Assembly: GCA_963818695.1 (NCBI GenBank)
Contig: CAWFTG010000003.1
Span: 434,001 to 498,000 of the forward strand
From: AP-15 sp963818695
Lineage (GTDB): Bacteria; Pseudomonadota; Alphaproteobacteria; ATCC43930; CGMCC-115725
DNA: 64,000 nt
Direction of reading: 5' to 3'
In this document: positions 8,770-17,591 of the stretch, piece by piece
Position numbering within the stretch: position 1 is the first letter of the stretch
Layout: every line of letters starts with the position of its first letter
The notes under the pieces: model-generated
Databases searched by the model: none
Told to the model about the DNA's origin: nothing
The model's input: only the letters and a program-made list of their open reading frames with translations
Translations under genes and position numbers: made by a program

Positions 8770-10586
8770 GAACCCGCCTGGCGACCGACGCCGAACATCG
8801 GTGAGTGCACGGTCTTCAGCGTGCGGCCGCCGCCGAGATACATGTGGACGCCGCAAGGCAGGCACGGGTCGAAGCTGCGCACCGTGCGCATGATGTCGAT
8901 GCCCTTGAAGTTGTCCGGCCCGTTCTCTTCGAAAATCGGCGTGTTCTGGACCGCATCCTCATAGGGCCCGGGAGTGCCGTAGATGTCGCGCGGATTGGCG
9001 TTCCACGGTGTCGGCGGGTAAGGATGATAATTGGCGATCTTACCGTTGCGGATCACCAGGTGATGCGAGAGTACGCCGCGCACTGCCTCGTGAAAGCCGC
9101 AGCCGATGGCCTCGTCCGGCACTTTGAATTCGGTCCAGGTCTTGGTGCGCCCGGCTTGCACCTCGGCAAAGGCGCGTTCAAGGAAATAGAGTGCCGCGGC
9201 TGCCGAATAGGCCTGGAAATATGTCCGTGCCCGGTCGCGCTCGATTGTGTTGCTCCATTGCGGAACTTTCCATTCGAACTCGACTTCTGGCTTCAGCGCG
9301 GTCTTTGGCAGGTAGATCTTGACACTATTGCCGGTAGCTTTGATGTAGCCGATATCGACGAGCCCGGCGAGCGCGGTCGACCACAGGCGGGCAATGGCCC
9401 CGCCGCCAGTATCCAACGCAAGATGGTCGCCGGTGCGCCTGTCGAGCCAGCGCGGCGACATCACCCAGGAATAATTGCCGGAGAAGTCGCGCTTTTGCGG
9501 CCGCGGGATCGTCGTCTGGTTCCACGGATGTTTCGGATCGACGTCGTTGCCGAGCGGGTCTCTCCGAACAAAGATCTCCTGGTTGTCCCAGTCGTCGTAA
9601 TAGGAGTGGCCGAGCAGAATGCGCATTTGCAGATTAATGTCGACGAGATCCGTCGTCACCAGCTTGCCATCGACGACGACGCCGGGGGTCACGTACATCG
9701 CGCGGCCCCAATTGGTCATCGTCCGATACCGGTAATCGCAGACATCCGGGTCCTGATACGCGCCCCAGCAGCCGAGCAGAATGCGCCTTTTGCCGACTTC
9801 TTCGTAGCCCGGCAATGCCTCATAGAAGAAATCGAACAGATCATCGTGTAAGGGCAGGCACTTTTTCATGAACTCGACATATCTGAGCAGCCGAGTCATG
9901 TACTCGGTAAAGAGCTGCACCGACGGCACCGTGCCGACCCCGCCCGGGTAAAGGGTCGACGGGTGGACGTGGCGCCCCTCCATCAGGCTGAACATCTCGC
10001 GCGTGTAGCGGCTGACGAGCAACGTTTCGCGGTAGAACTCACCGGTGAACGGGTTCAGCGCCGTCATGATGTCGCCGATCGTGCGATAGCCATGATCGGC
10101 GGCGTGCGGCGCCGGCGTGTTCTGCGCCTTGTCCCACAGACTGGGATTGGTCTGCCGCACCATCTGCTCGCAGAAATCGACGCCGACGAGATTGTCCTGG
10201 AAAATGTTATGGTCGAACATGTACTCGGCAGCCTCGCCGAGATTGATGATCCACTCGGCGATATTGGGTGGCTTTATGCCGTAAGCCATGTTCTGGGCGT
10301 AGACCGAGCACGTAGCGTGGTTGTCGCCGCAAATGCCGCAAATGCGGCTGGTGATGAAATGCGAGTCGCGCGGGTCCTTGCCTTTCATAAAGATGCTGTA
10401 GCCGCGAAAGATCGCCGAAGTGCTGTGGCACTCGGCGACCCGGCGATTTTCAAAGTCGATCTTGGTGTAGATGCCGAGACTGCCGACAATGCGGGTGATC
10501 GGGTCCCAGTTCATCTCGACCAGATTACCGGACGTCCGGGTTCCGCCAGTGGCGGGCCGCTCTGCTACGTCGAGTGGGGTCGCCAT
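8766..10586 (-). CDS. hhyL: [NiFe]-hydrogenase large subunit, actinobacterial type (group 1h/5)
   Basis: An intact 606-residue large subunit holding the NiFe site. The N-terminal motif RICGICGDNHATCS and the C-terminal motif DPCLPCGVH supply the four cysteine ligands. The residues after that His (MYLGGG...VGRQAGS) form the extension expected to be cut by the maturation protease. The sequence ITRIVGSLGIYTKIDFENRR and the long middle part match group 1h (also called group 5) uptake enzymes, known for high affinity and oxygen tolerance in soil actinobacteria and Ralstonia eutropha. It follows hhyS with only 3 bases between. It probably oxidises trace H2 to feed the respiratory chain. Group assignment is from recall of the motifs, not a tree. 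Confidence 0.93.
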   Translation of the reverse strand: MATPLDVAERPATGGTRTSGNLVEMNWDPITRIVGSLGIYTKIDFENRRVAECHSTSAIFRGYSIFMKGKDPRDSHFITSRICGICGDNHATCSVYAQNMAYGIKPPNIAEWIINLGEAAEYMFDHNIFQDNLVGVDFCEQMVRQTNPSLWDKAQNTPAPHAADHGYRTIGDIMTALNPFTGEFYRETLLVSRYTREMFSLMEGRHVHPSTLYPGGVGTVPSVQLFTEYMTRLLRYVEFMKKCLPLHDDLFDFFYEALPGYEEVGKRRILLGCWGAYQDPDVCDYRYRTMTNWGRAMYVTPGVVVDGKLVTTDLVDINLQMRILLGHSYYDDWDNQEIFVRRDPLGNDVDPKHPWNQTTIPRPQKRDFSGNYSWVMSPRWLDRRTGDHLALDTGGGAIARLWSTALAGLVDIGYIKATGNSVKIYLPKTALKPEVEFEWKVPQWSNTIERDRARTYFQAYSAAAALYFLERAFAEVQAGRTKTWTEFKVPDEAIGCGFHEAVRGVLSHHLVIRNGKIANYHPYPPTPWNANPRDIYGTPGPYEDAVQNTPIFEENGPDNFKGIDIMRTVRSFDPCLPCGVHMYLGGGRTLKTVHSPMFGVGRQAGS

Positions 10587-10589
10587 CGG

Positions 10590-11693
10590 CTATGCTCCTG
10601 TTCCAGCGCGGCGGGGAATCGGTCGATCGGCGCGATAGCCGGTGGTTAGCTCCGCCCGGTTGTGACGCCACTTTGGTTCGTCGTTGAGCGTGTTGTTGGT
10701 TAGCCGGCGCAATCGCCGGATCAGTTCGCCATATGGACGAATCAGGCTTGACGACAATACGCCGCCCGGCGGCTCGTCCATGAACGGCATGAACTTGTCG
10801 GGAAAACCTGGCATTGTGCAGCCGATGCAGATGCCGCCGACATTGGGACAGCCACCAATGCCGGAAATCCAGCCGCGCTTGGGCACATTGCATTGCACCG
10901 CCGGTCCCCAGCAGCCGATCTTGACGAGGCACTTGGGCGACCCGTATTCGTGCGTGAAATCGGCTTGCTCGTACCATCCGGCGCGGTCGCAACCCATATG
11001 CACGCTCATGCCGAACAGCCATTGCGGGCGCCCCTGCTCGTCCAGCGGTATCATCGGCGCGAGCCCGGCGAGCTGCCTCAGCAGATAGAGCAACGTCTCC
11101 ATGAAATTATCGGGTTGCACCGGGCAACCCGGGACATTGACGATCGGCAGCCCGGCCTTTGATTTCCAGTCGTGGCCGAGGTAGTCCTGCAGCCCCATGC
11201 AGCCGGTGGGATTACCCTGCATCGCATGAATCCCGCCGTACGTGGCGCAAGTGCCGGCGCCGACTACCGCCAGAGCCTTAGGCGCCAAGCGGTCAATCCA
11301 TTCGGTGGTTCTGATCGGCTCTCCGGTCTTGGGATCATTGCCGTAGGCCGCCCAATAGCCGTCGCCGCTGATCTTCTCGTTGGGGATCGATCCCTCGACG
11401 ACCAGCACAAATTTATCGATCTCACCACGACCGGCTTGGTGAAAGTACTTCATGAAGTCGTCGCCAACTTCGACGGCCAGCACCGGGTTGTGCAGATGGA
11501 CCTTCGGCAACCCGGGAATAGCGCCGAGCAGCACATCCTCGATGCTGGGCTCGCTCGCCGCGGTGATCGACACCGTGTCGCCATCGCAGCCGAGCCCGGC
11601 CGTGATCCATAAGATGTGAACTTCGTCGATCGCGGGAGTGTGTTGCGTCTTGCGCCCGTACGGAACGGCGCCAGCTTCCTCTGCCATAGGCAT
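10590..11693 (-). CDS. hhyS: [NiFe]-hydrogenase small subunit, actinobacterial type (group 1h/5)
   Basis: The 367-residue electron-transfer subunit starts MPMAEEAGAVPYG. The ATG is preceded by GGGAGGAGC; a second in-frame ATG lies 2 codons on. A longer upstream frame is not credible because it runs through the channel gene. The proximal cluster motif reads ITAGLGCDGD: the aspartate after the cysteine is a hallmark of group 1h enzymes, where Asp replaces a Cys ligand. Further cysteines for the other clusters lie in VVGAGTCATYGGI, VNVPGCPVQPDN, IGCWGPAVQCNVP and GGCPNVGGICIGCTMPGFPD. No Tat signal is visible, which agrees with a cytoplasmic or loosely attached enzyme. It is coupled to hhyL. Confidence 0.93.
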   Translation of the reverse strand: MPMAEEAGAVPYGRKTQHTPAIDEVHILWITAGLGCDGDTVSITAASEPSIEDVLLGAIPGLPKVHLHNPVLAVEVGDDFMKYFHQAGRGEIDKFVLVVEGSIPNEKISGDGYWAAYGNDPKTGEPIRTTEWIDRLAPKALAVVGAGTCATYGGIHAMQGNPTGCMGLQDYLGHDWKSKAGLPIVNVPGCPVQPDNFMETLLYLLRQLAGLAPMIPLDEQGRPQWLFGMSVHMGCDRAGWYEQADFTHEYGSPKCLVKIGCWGPAVQCNVPKRGWISGIGGCPNVGGICIGCTMPGFPDKFMPFMDEPPGGVLSSSLIRPYGELIRRLRRLTNNTLNDEPKWRHNRAELTTGYRADRPIPRRAGTGA

Positions 11694-11749
11694 GCTCCTC
11701 CCTGGGCATCCTCCGGCAGCCGGGACCGCCGGTTCGGTCGGCCTGATTA

Positions 11750-11782
11750 CCGGGAACATGCCGTTCGCAGGTAAGTTCCCGG
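11750..11782. promoter_or_regulatory. Inverted repeat between the FNT channel gene and hhyS
   Basis: CCGGGAAC at 11750-11757 pairs with GTTCCCGG at 11775-11782 across a 17-base spacer. It lies in the 110-base gap just upstream of hhyS, on its transcription side. It could be a regulator operator, or a hairpin that separates the channel gene from the hydrogenase genes. There is no T-tract, so a classical terminator is less likely. Confidence 0.4.
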
Positions 11783-11803
11783 GCGGCGGCGAATTTTGCA
11801 ATT

Positions 11804-12679
11804 TTACGGCGGCGGCCGGGTGCGATCCGGTGGAGTTGGGATCTCGCTCATCACCTGGGCATGCGAGATCAACGTGAAGAGCACAGTGCCGCCGACGATA
11901 TTTCCGAGCAGGACGGGACAGACAAAAGATACCATCATATGCCCCAACCCGAGCTGCCCATTGGCAACCAGCAAAAAGGCTTCGACGCTGCCGGCAATAA
12001 TATGCAGGAAACCGCCGATTCCGATCAGGTAGGTCATCATCGCAATTACGTGAAAGGCGGCGGCCTCGGCGCTCGGGATCAGCCACACCATTGCGGCGAT
12101 CAGGAAGCCTGCGGAAATCGCCCGAAAGAACGACTCGATCCAGCTCGTCTGGAGGATATGTCGGCTGATGTCGATCATTACGTCGCGCAACTCGGGGGCA
12201 AGCACCGGCGGCACCGTGCAAAACACCGCAGCCGCCGCGGTCCCGGTCATGTTGGCGGCGAAGACGATTGTCCACAACCGAGCCAGCTTGGCAAAATTCG
12301 CTGCCGTGAACTTAGCTGCGAGAGGCAGTACCGGAGTGATGGTGTTTTCCGTAAAGAGCTGCTGACGCGCCAGGACGACGATCAAGAACCCGACCGGGTA
12401 TCCCAGGCTGGTGAGCAGCGGCCGCCATGACGTATCCGGCAGATGTGCCTGGAGGATCGCTTCCGCGAGCAGGGAGAAGCTGATCGACAAGCCAGCGGCG
12501 ACACCCGACCACCACAGCGAAGTGGCCGGGCGTTCCATCTCTTCCTCGCCCATTCGGCGGACGATTTCATAGATCAGCGGGGCAGGTAGGCGCGACCGCT
12601 CCTCGACAGTCTCTGCCTCGCTCTCACTGATCCCTTCCGGTTCCGGCGTGTCGCGGGGACTCGGTTGATCCCGCCTCAT
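11804..12679 (-). CDS. Formate/nitrite transporter (FNT) family channel
   Basis: The 291-residue protein has a charged N-terminal tail of about 45 residues followed by six likely membrane spans (for example LWWSGVAAGLSISFSLLAEA, YPVGFLIVVLARQQLFTEN, HVIAMMTYLIGIGGFLHII). QLFTENTITPV is the conserved first-loop signature of FNT channels. The long acidic N-terminus (ISESEAETVEERSRL) resembles the YfdC-type branch rather than FocA. It is the first gene upstream of hhyS on the same strand, about 110 bases away, so it may lead the operon. The substrate is unknown; a small monovalent anion is likely. Confidence 0.85.
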   Translation of the reverse strand: MRRDQPSPRDTPEPEGISESEAETVEERSRLPAPLIYEIVRRMGEEEMERPATSLWWSGVAAGLSISFSLLAEAILQAHLPDTSWRPLLTSLGYPVGFLIVVLARQQLFTENTITPVLPLAAKFTAANFAKLARLWTIVFAANMTGTAAAAVFCTVPPVLAPELRDVMIDISRHILQTSWIESFFRAISAGFLIAAMVWLIPSAEAAAFHVIAMMTYLIGIGGFLHIIAGSVEAFLLVANGQLGLGHMMVSFVCPVLLGNIVGGTVLFTLISHAQVMSEIPTPPDRTRPPP

Positions 12680-12889
12680 ATTAGGGTCGTCTCGCTAATA
12701 GCAATTGGATAGGAGCGGTGGGAAATCTTACGCGCCTCACCTGCGCTCTTGGATAACAGTAGTTGTGGTCTTGCGATCCGCTTGCCTCGGTCGCCCACTT
12801 TCGTGAGCAGGCGCTGCCAAATCGGTAGTGTCCGGATTTCCGCAAAGCCGCTGTGTCGGATGGTTGCGTCCTTGCGCCTGTCGGGCGGA

Positions 12890-13375
12890 TCTAGTGAAGT
12901 TGCGGAGGCGCAGTTGAGGCGGCGGGATTTTCTGAAGAGCACTGCGGCGCTCGCCGGCACCGGATCGATTGCCGGCGGCATTCGAACGGCCCGTCCGAAA
13001 CGCCGCGAGACACCCTTTTGGTACTCCTCGAGAATGCCCGCAACAGCCTCGACATCCACGGGGTCGGGACTACCTTCCGCAGCTATGTCGCGTGTTGGAA
13101 CCTCTATGACCGGCTGCTGACATTCGGCCGCAAGACATTACCGGATGGCGGCTTGTCCTAGGATTACACCAAGATCGAGCCCGAACTCGCCGAAAGTTTC
13201 GCACTCTCGCCCGACGGCATGTCGGTCACCTTCATATTGCGCCGTGACGCGACATTTCATGATGGCGCGCCGGTGACCGCCGAGGGCGTCAAATGGTCGC
13301 TCGACCGGGCGGTCACCGTCGGCGGTTTCCCGACGTTTCAGATAGCCACCGGCAGCCTGCAGAACCCGAACAGTT
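12890..13375 (+). pseudogene. Remnant of a peptide-binding protein of an ABC transporter (SBP family 5)
   Basis: A twin-arginine signal (RRRDFLKSTAALAGTGS) is followed in another frame by DTLLVLLENARNSLDI ... NLYDRLLTFGRKTLPDGG. An in-frame stop (TAG near 13158) follows, then DYTKIEPELAESFALSPDG and FHDGAPVTAEGVKWSLDRA, which are classic family 5 signatures. The homology ends after about 160 codons and runs directly into an ATPase remnant. Most of the binding protein, the permeases and the first ATPase are missing. It is clearly decayed; the parent was probably a peptide or nickel-type transporter. Confidence 0.8.
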
Positions 13376-14339
13376 CGTCGTTGTTGACGGTCAGACGATC
13401 CGCGTTCGCCAAAGCTGGCTTCATGCCGTCGACAGCGTCAATTCCTGCATCGGACCGGGCGAGACGGTGGGCCTCGTCGGCGATCCGGCTGCGGCAACTC
13501 GACCCTGGTGCGGCTCGTCGCGCGCCTCATTGATCCGAGCGGCGGCGGCATTGAATTCGACGGCAAGGAGATCGGGGGGATACCGGCGCGGCACTTTGCC
13601 CGCCTGCCGCAGCGTTCCGCCATCCAGATGGTTTTCCAAGATGCGCGGGATAGCCTGAACCCGCGGTTCACGGCGTTTCAGGTCATCGCCGATCCGTTGC
13701 GGCGGCTCCGCCGGCTACGCGGCGCAGAGCTCGCGGCGCGAGTGCGCGAGGCGGCTGGCTTGGCCGGACTTCCCGACGAGCTCCTTGGCCGCTTTCCGCA
13801 TCGATTGTCCGGCGGTCAGAAAGCGCGGGTCGGCATCGCCCGTGCCGTCGCGCGCGAACCGCGGCTTCTGATCCTCGACGAGCCTACGGCAGCGCTCGAC
13901 GTCTCGGTTCAGGTGGTGATTCTGCAACTACTCGAGACGCTGAAGCGCCGGCTCGGCATGAGCTATCTGCTTGTCAGCCACGACCTGAATGTCGTCCGCC
14001 TGCTCTGCGACCGCGTCCTGGTCATGTATCTCGGCGAGATCATTGAGAGCGGCCCGGTCGACGCGGTCTTTGGGAACCCGGCGCATCCTTACACCAAGGC
14101 GCTGTGGCAGCGATCCCGTCGCTCGATCAGCGTGGGGTCAAGAGGCTGCGCCTCAGCGGCGAACCGCGCAGCCCAATCGATCCCGACCCCGCCACCTGGC
14201 GGTTCTATGGCGCTGTCCCAAGGGCCAGAGCAATTGCGCAACAATGATGCCGGACCTGCGGCCATTCGACGCCGGCCGCTCGGTCGCGTGCCATTACCCC
14301 GAGGTCGTCATTCGGGCCGAGACGGCGACCGCTGCGTAA
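13375..14339 (+). pseudogene. Remnant of an OppF/DppF-type ABC ATPase
   Basis: Parts in order are LHAVDSVN and GPGETVGLVG, a broken Walker A region, QMVFQDARDSLNPRFT, LSGGQKARVGIARAVA (signature), LLILDEPTAALDVSVQ (Walker B) and NPAHPYTKAL, then a C-terminal tail in other frames ending YPEVVIRAETATAA at 14339. In the P-loop the lysine codon is changed (GGC AAC where GGC AAG is expected) and a base is missing, so ATP binding is lost. Together with the upstream fragment it is the scar of an internal deletion in a peptide transporter operon. Confidence 0.85.
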
Positions 14340-14381
14340 TCCGAAATTCTGCGACTTACCGCCGCAATGCCCGGCGATCAG

Positions 14382-15953
14382 TCAGTCCTCTCCGATCGCG
14401 TGCGCAGGCTCCTCGGCTGAAATCACCACTTGCGCGTAATCCTGCCTGCTGAGTGCATAGCAGACGCCGGCGACGATCAGATAGCCGAGCGCCACCGGGC
14501 CCGAATTGCCAATGCCCAGGGAGGTGCCATGAATGAAGCCGAAAAACGACAACACGGCTCCGGCGGCCGCGAACAGAGCGGCCCAATCGAACTTTCGGTC
14601 GATGATAAAGGCGGCAATGGCGCCAAGGATCAATCCGGCGAGCACGGCGCCACCGCCAAGTAGAGCCATCCCGTGGTAGACGACCCCAGTGGCGCCGAGC
14701 TTGGCCATGCCAATCTGCTCGGCTGAAGTACCTGCCGCGCCGAGCGCTCCGTCGATCAGAGTCTGCGCCCAAGCGGCGATGTTCGGCAGGATCGCCAGCA
14801 CGATTGCAGGGGCATGTCGTGACGGCGCCGCCTGAAACGCCTGGGCGCCGATAACCAGGCCGATATAGAGGAGGATCGGCAGGATCGCGACCAAAGGAAT
14901 GACCGCGAGCAGCAGTGCCGTCAGTCCGAGGAAGCAGACGACGCCGATCACGACACCGGTCGCCAGCGAATACCCGATCCGCCCGCCCACCGCCTTCCAT
15001 CCGGGGTGGCCGATATAGACGGCCGGCGGGAACGGGCTACCCAACAGCGCTCCAACGATCGCGCCGGTGCCGTCGGCCAGCAGGATCTGGCGCAGGCTGT
15101 AATCGTCGCCGGCGGCGGCGGCGCTTTCGACGTTGTTCATTCCCTCGGTGAAGTTATAGATGCCGAGCGGTACCGCCGTAACCAACAACGGGCCGATGTC
15201 GCCGATCGCCTTGGTGAAGTCGGTCGACGGGTAGGGGAGCCGCAAACCGAACTGGCTAAAGGCGGAGACAACCTCGGCGGGCTGCATCAGATCGTCGAGG
15301 TGAACCAGCTTGGCCAGCCAGGCAAGCACTGTTCCGAGTACCACTGCGGCAAGCCCGCCCGGAAGGCCATAAGGCAGGCGGATACCGGCCATCCAGCTGA
15401 CCAGGACGATGGTCAGCGACAGCATAAAGAGCCAAGGATCCTCCCAGCCGAGAAAGGCCGGCCGCATCGAGATGAAGGCGATCGAAATGCCGGCGAGGGT
15501 GCCGAGCATGGCGGCACGCGGCGTGTATTTTCGCACCGTGGGCCCGACGAAGGCGCCCAACAGTACAATCGCACCAATGATCAAGCACCATACCAGTCCC
15601 GACTGCCAGGCGAGCAACGGATCGTGCGTCTTCAAATAGATCGGCAACATTATCAGGAAGACGACGATAAACATGTGCGGAACGCTTGGCCCGTAAGGCA
15701 TTGCCGTGACATCGTTGCGGCCTTCGTTCTTGGCGAGCCGCCAAGCGAGGTAGGCGTAGTACAGATTGCCCAGCGGCAATGCAATCCCGAGAGCTGGGAG
15801 GATCCGGCCGTAGACAATATCCGCCGGGAGGTTGACGACATGCAGGCAAAGCCCAGTCAGCACGATGACGTTCAGAACGACGTTGGTGAACAGACCGAAA
15901 AACCCGTTCCAATCGCCTGGTACCCACCAGCGCGGCGCCTCGGATGAATTCAT
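14382..15953 (-). CDS. NCS2/AzgA-like purine-type permease next to biuret-type hydrolases
   Basis: The 523-residue permease has 12 or more predicted membrane spans and a conserved core of the xanthine/uracil/adenine permease group: NDVTAMPYGPSVPHMF, NNVESAAAAGDDYSLRQIL and LLGSPFPPAVYIGHPGWKA. It is closer to the AzgA-like branch than to UraA. It ends the minus-strand set after two cysteine hydrolase genes, 7 bases from the first of them. This placement suggests that it imports the nitrogen compound hydrolysed by its neighbours, for example biuret, triuret or a ureide. The substrate is inference only. Confidence 0.8.
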   Translation of the reverse strand: MNSSEAPRWWVPGDWNGFFGLFTNVVLNVIVLTGLCLHVVNLPADIVYGRILPALGIALPLGNLYYAYLAWRLAKNEGRNDVTAMPYGPSVPHMFIVVFLIMLPIYLKTHDPLLAWQSGLVWCLIIGAIVLLGAFVGPTVRKYTPRAAMLGTLAGISIAFISMRPAFLGWEDPWLFMLSLTIVLVSWMAGIRLPYGLPGGLAAVVLGTVLAWLAKLVHLDDLMQPAEVVSAFSQFGLRLPYPSTDFTKAIGDIGPLLVTAVPLGIYNFTEGMNNVESAAAAGDDYSLRQILLADGTGAIVGALLGSPFPPAVYIGHPGWKAVGGRIGYSLATGVVIGVVCFLGLTALLLAVIPLVAILPILLYIGLVIGAQAFQAAPSRHAPAIVLAILPNIAAWAQTLIDGALGAAGTSAEQIGMAKLGATGVVYHGMALLGGGAVLAGLILGAIAAFIIDRKFDWAALFAAAGAVLSFFGFIHGTSLGIGNSGPVALGYLIVAGVCYALSRQDYAQVVISAEEPAHAIGED

Positions 15954-15960
15954 GGTCTCC

Positions 15961-16638
15961 TCACGAGCCGGATTTCGGGAGAGCCGCGATGACCGCCTCG
16001 GATGAAGCGACCCATCCGAAGATGCCGCCTTGGGCCTTGATCATGCGCAGGCCCATCTCTTGAAATTCGGGGAAATACGAACCGACGCAATCCTCCACGA
16101 CGACACATTCGTAGCCGCGGTCATTGGCCTCCCTGACGGTCGTATTGACGCAAACCTCGGTGGTGACGCCGCCGACAATGAGCTGGGTGATGCCGCGGTT
16201 CTTCAGCATCGCATCGAGATCGGTGGCGTGGAACGCGCCCTTGCCCGGCTTGTCGACGACCGGCTCTCCGGGTAGCGGGTAGAGCTCCGGGATGATGTCG
16301 TGCCCCGGCTCGCCGCGCACCAATATGCGGCCCATTGGGCCCGGGTCGCCGATGCCATTTGGCAGCCTGCCGCGCGCTTTTTTCGTCGGCGGCAGATCGG
16401 CGAGGTCGGGGCGATGGCCCTCGCGGGTATGGATGACGGTCAGTCCCGCCCTTCGTGCCGCGTCGAGCAGGCGCCGGGTCGGCGCAATCGTCCGACGCAG
16501 CAGCGAGACGTCATTCCCCAGTGCGGCACCGAAGCCACCCGGTTCGAGGAAATCCCTCTGCATATCGATGATGAGAAGACCCGCACGGCTCGCCACCAAA
16601 TCGAAGGGATATGGCTCTGCTGCGATGATCGCGGTCAT
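15961..16638 (-). CDS. Cysteine hydrolase (isochorismatase-like), paralogue of biuret hydrolase
   Basis: The 225-residue isochorismatase-fold amidohydrolase has the catalytic triad Asp in LLIIDMQRDFLEPGG, Lys in DKPGKGAFHATD and Cys in GGVTTEVCVNTTVREAND. It shares the extended stretch HTREGHRPDLADLP and ILVRGEPGHDIIPELYPLPG with the neighbouring biuret hydrolase, but differs at MQRDFLEPGGFG and in the C-terminal part. Biuret and triuret hydrolases are close paralogues that occur together in some bacteria, so this one could act on triuret or another ureide; that is inference. It lies 7 bases upstream of the permease, probably in one transcript. Confidence 0.8.
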   Translation of the reverse strand: MTAIIAAEPYPFDLVASRAGLLIIDMQRDFLEPGGFGAALGNDVSLLRRTIAPTRRLLDAARRAGLTVIHTREGHRPDLADLPPTKKARGRLPNGIGDPGPMGRILVRGEPGHDIIPELYPLPGEPVVDKPGKGAFHATDLDAMLKNRGITQLIVGGVTTEVCVNTTVREANDRGYECVVVEDCVGSYFPEFQEMGLRMIKAQGGIFGWVASSEAVIAALPKSGS

Positions 16639-16835
16639 AACCCCTCTCCGCCCTCACGACGGACTACCAGGCAAATTTCAGGCTTTGACTTCGTGCAAAG
16701 CACGTGCCACGCGATAACCACTCTTTACGGGCGCCGGACCGCTAGTCCGCTGTCGGGGTGTCTTTAATTTAGGCGAATGCTCGAAACCGAGGCTCGCATT
16801 AGATGCATCGCACTTCAACCAGCACCCGTCCGAGC

Positions 16836-17519
16836 TCATCCGATAAGCTGAAGCAGTGCCTTCGAGTCAGCAACCGCACCAAAAACCCCGCCCTGCATCT
16901 TAACCATTTTGATCGCGTGTTCATGGTTCGACCGGTCGGTCGCGCCGCAGCAGTCTTCCACCAGCAGACATTCGAACCCGCGATCATTCGCCTCGCGCAT
17001 CGTGGTGTGAACGCACACATCGGTGGTGATGCCGGTCAGCACGAGGTTGGCGATACCGCGCAGCCGCAGCATCAATTCAAGATCGGTGGCGCAGAACGAC
17101 CCCTTGCCGGGCTTGTCGATGATCGGCTCGCCCGGAAGCGGCACCAGCTCGGGGATGATCTCCCAGCCGGGCTCACCACGCACCAGGATGCGGCCGCACG
17201 GGCCGGGATCGCCGATCCCGGCACCAATCCGCCGTGAGCGCCAGCGCTTGTTTTCCGGCAAGTCACAAAGGTCCGGCCGGTGGCCCTCGCGGGTGTGCAA
17301 GACGTGAAACCCGCCGCGCCGCATCGCCGCAAGCACCGCTGCGATAGGCGCGATCGGCGTGCGGGTCAGTGACAGATCGTACCCCATCCGGTCGACATAG
17401 CCGCCGATGCCGCAGAAATCGATTTGCATATCGATTACGATGAGAGCCGTATTATCGGGCCGCAGATCCCCATTGAAAGGCCAGGGATATGGGTCGGCCG
17501 TGACGTACTGTTCGGCCAT
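16836..17519 (-). CDS. biuH: Biuret amidohydrolase (BiuH-like cysteine hydrolase)
   Basis: The 227-residue protein begins MAEQYVTADPYPWPFNG. It matches what I recall of the Rhizobium biuret hydrolase: DPYPWPFNGDLRPDNTAL, VIDMQIDFCGIGGYVDRMGY, ENKRWRSRRIGAGIGDPGPC, DKPGKGSFCATDLELML, TGITTDVCVHTTMREAND and EDCCGAT. The triad is Asp (IDMQ), Lys (PGKGSF) and Cys (TTDVC). It would hydrolyse biuret to allophanate and ammonia. The start at the second ATG has an upstream GGAAAGCG. The divergent gene is an allophanate-hydrolase-like amidase, the next step of that pathway, which supports the call. Confidence 0.85.
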   Translation of the reverse strand: MAEQYVTADPYPWPFNGDLRPDNTALIVIDMQIDFCGIGGYVDRMGYDLSLTRTPIAPIAAVLAAMRRGGFHVLHTREGHRPDLCDLPENKRWRSRRIGAGIGDPGPCGRILVRGEPGWEIIPELVPLPGEPIIDKPGKGSFCATDLELMLRLRGIANLVLTGITTDVCVHTTMREANDRGFECLLVEDCCGATDRSNHEHAIKMVKMQGGVFGAVADSKALLQLIG

Positions 17520-17591
17520 AGCGCTTTCCATTTGTTGACGCTCGATCCCGACTATTTCAAATGCTGTGCCAATGAATATGGCGTCTAATTA

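Noticed and set aside
11694..12275. N-terminal extension of the hydrogenase small subunit
   Set aside because: The upstream part is antisense-frame shadow of the channel gene on the same strand; a ribosome site and family N-terminus support the start at 11693.
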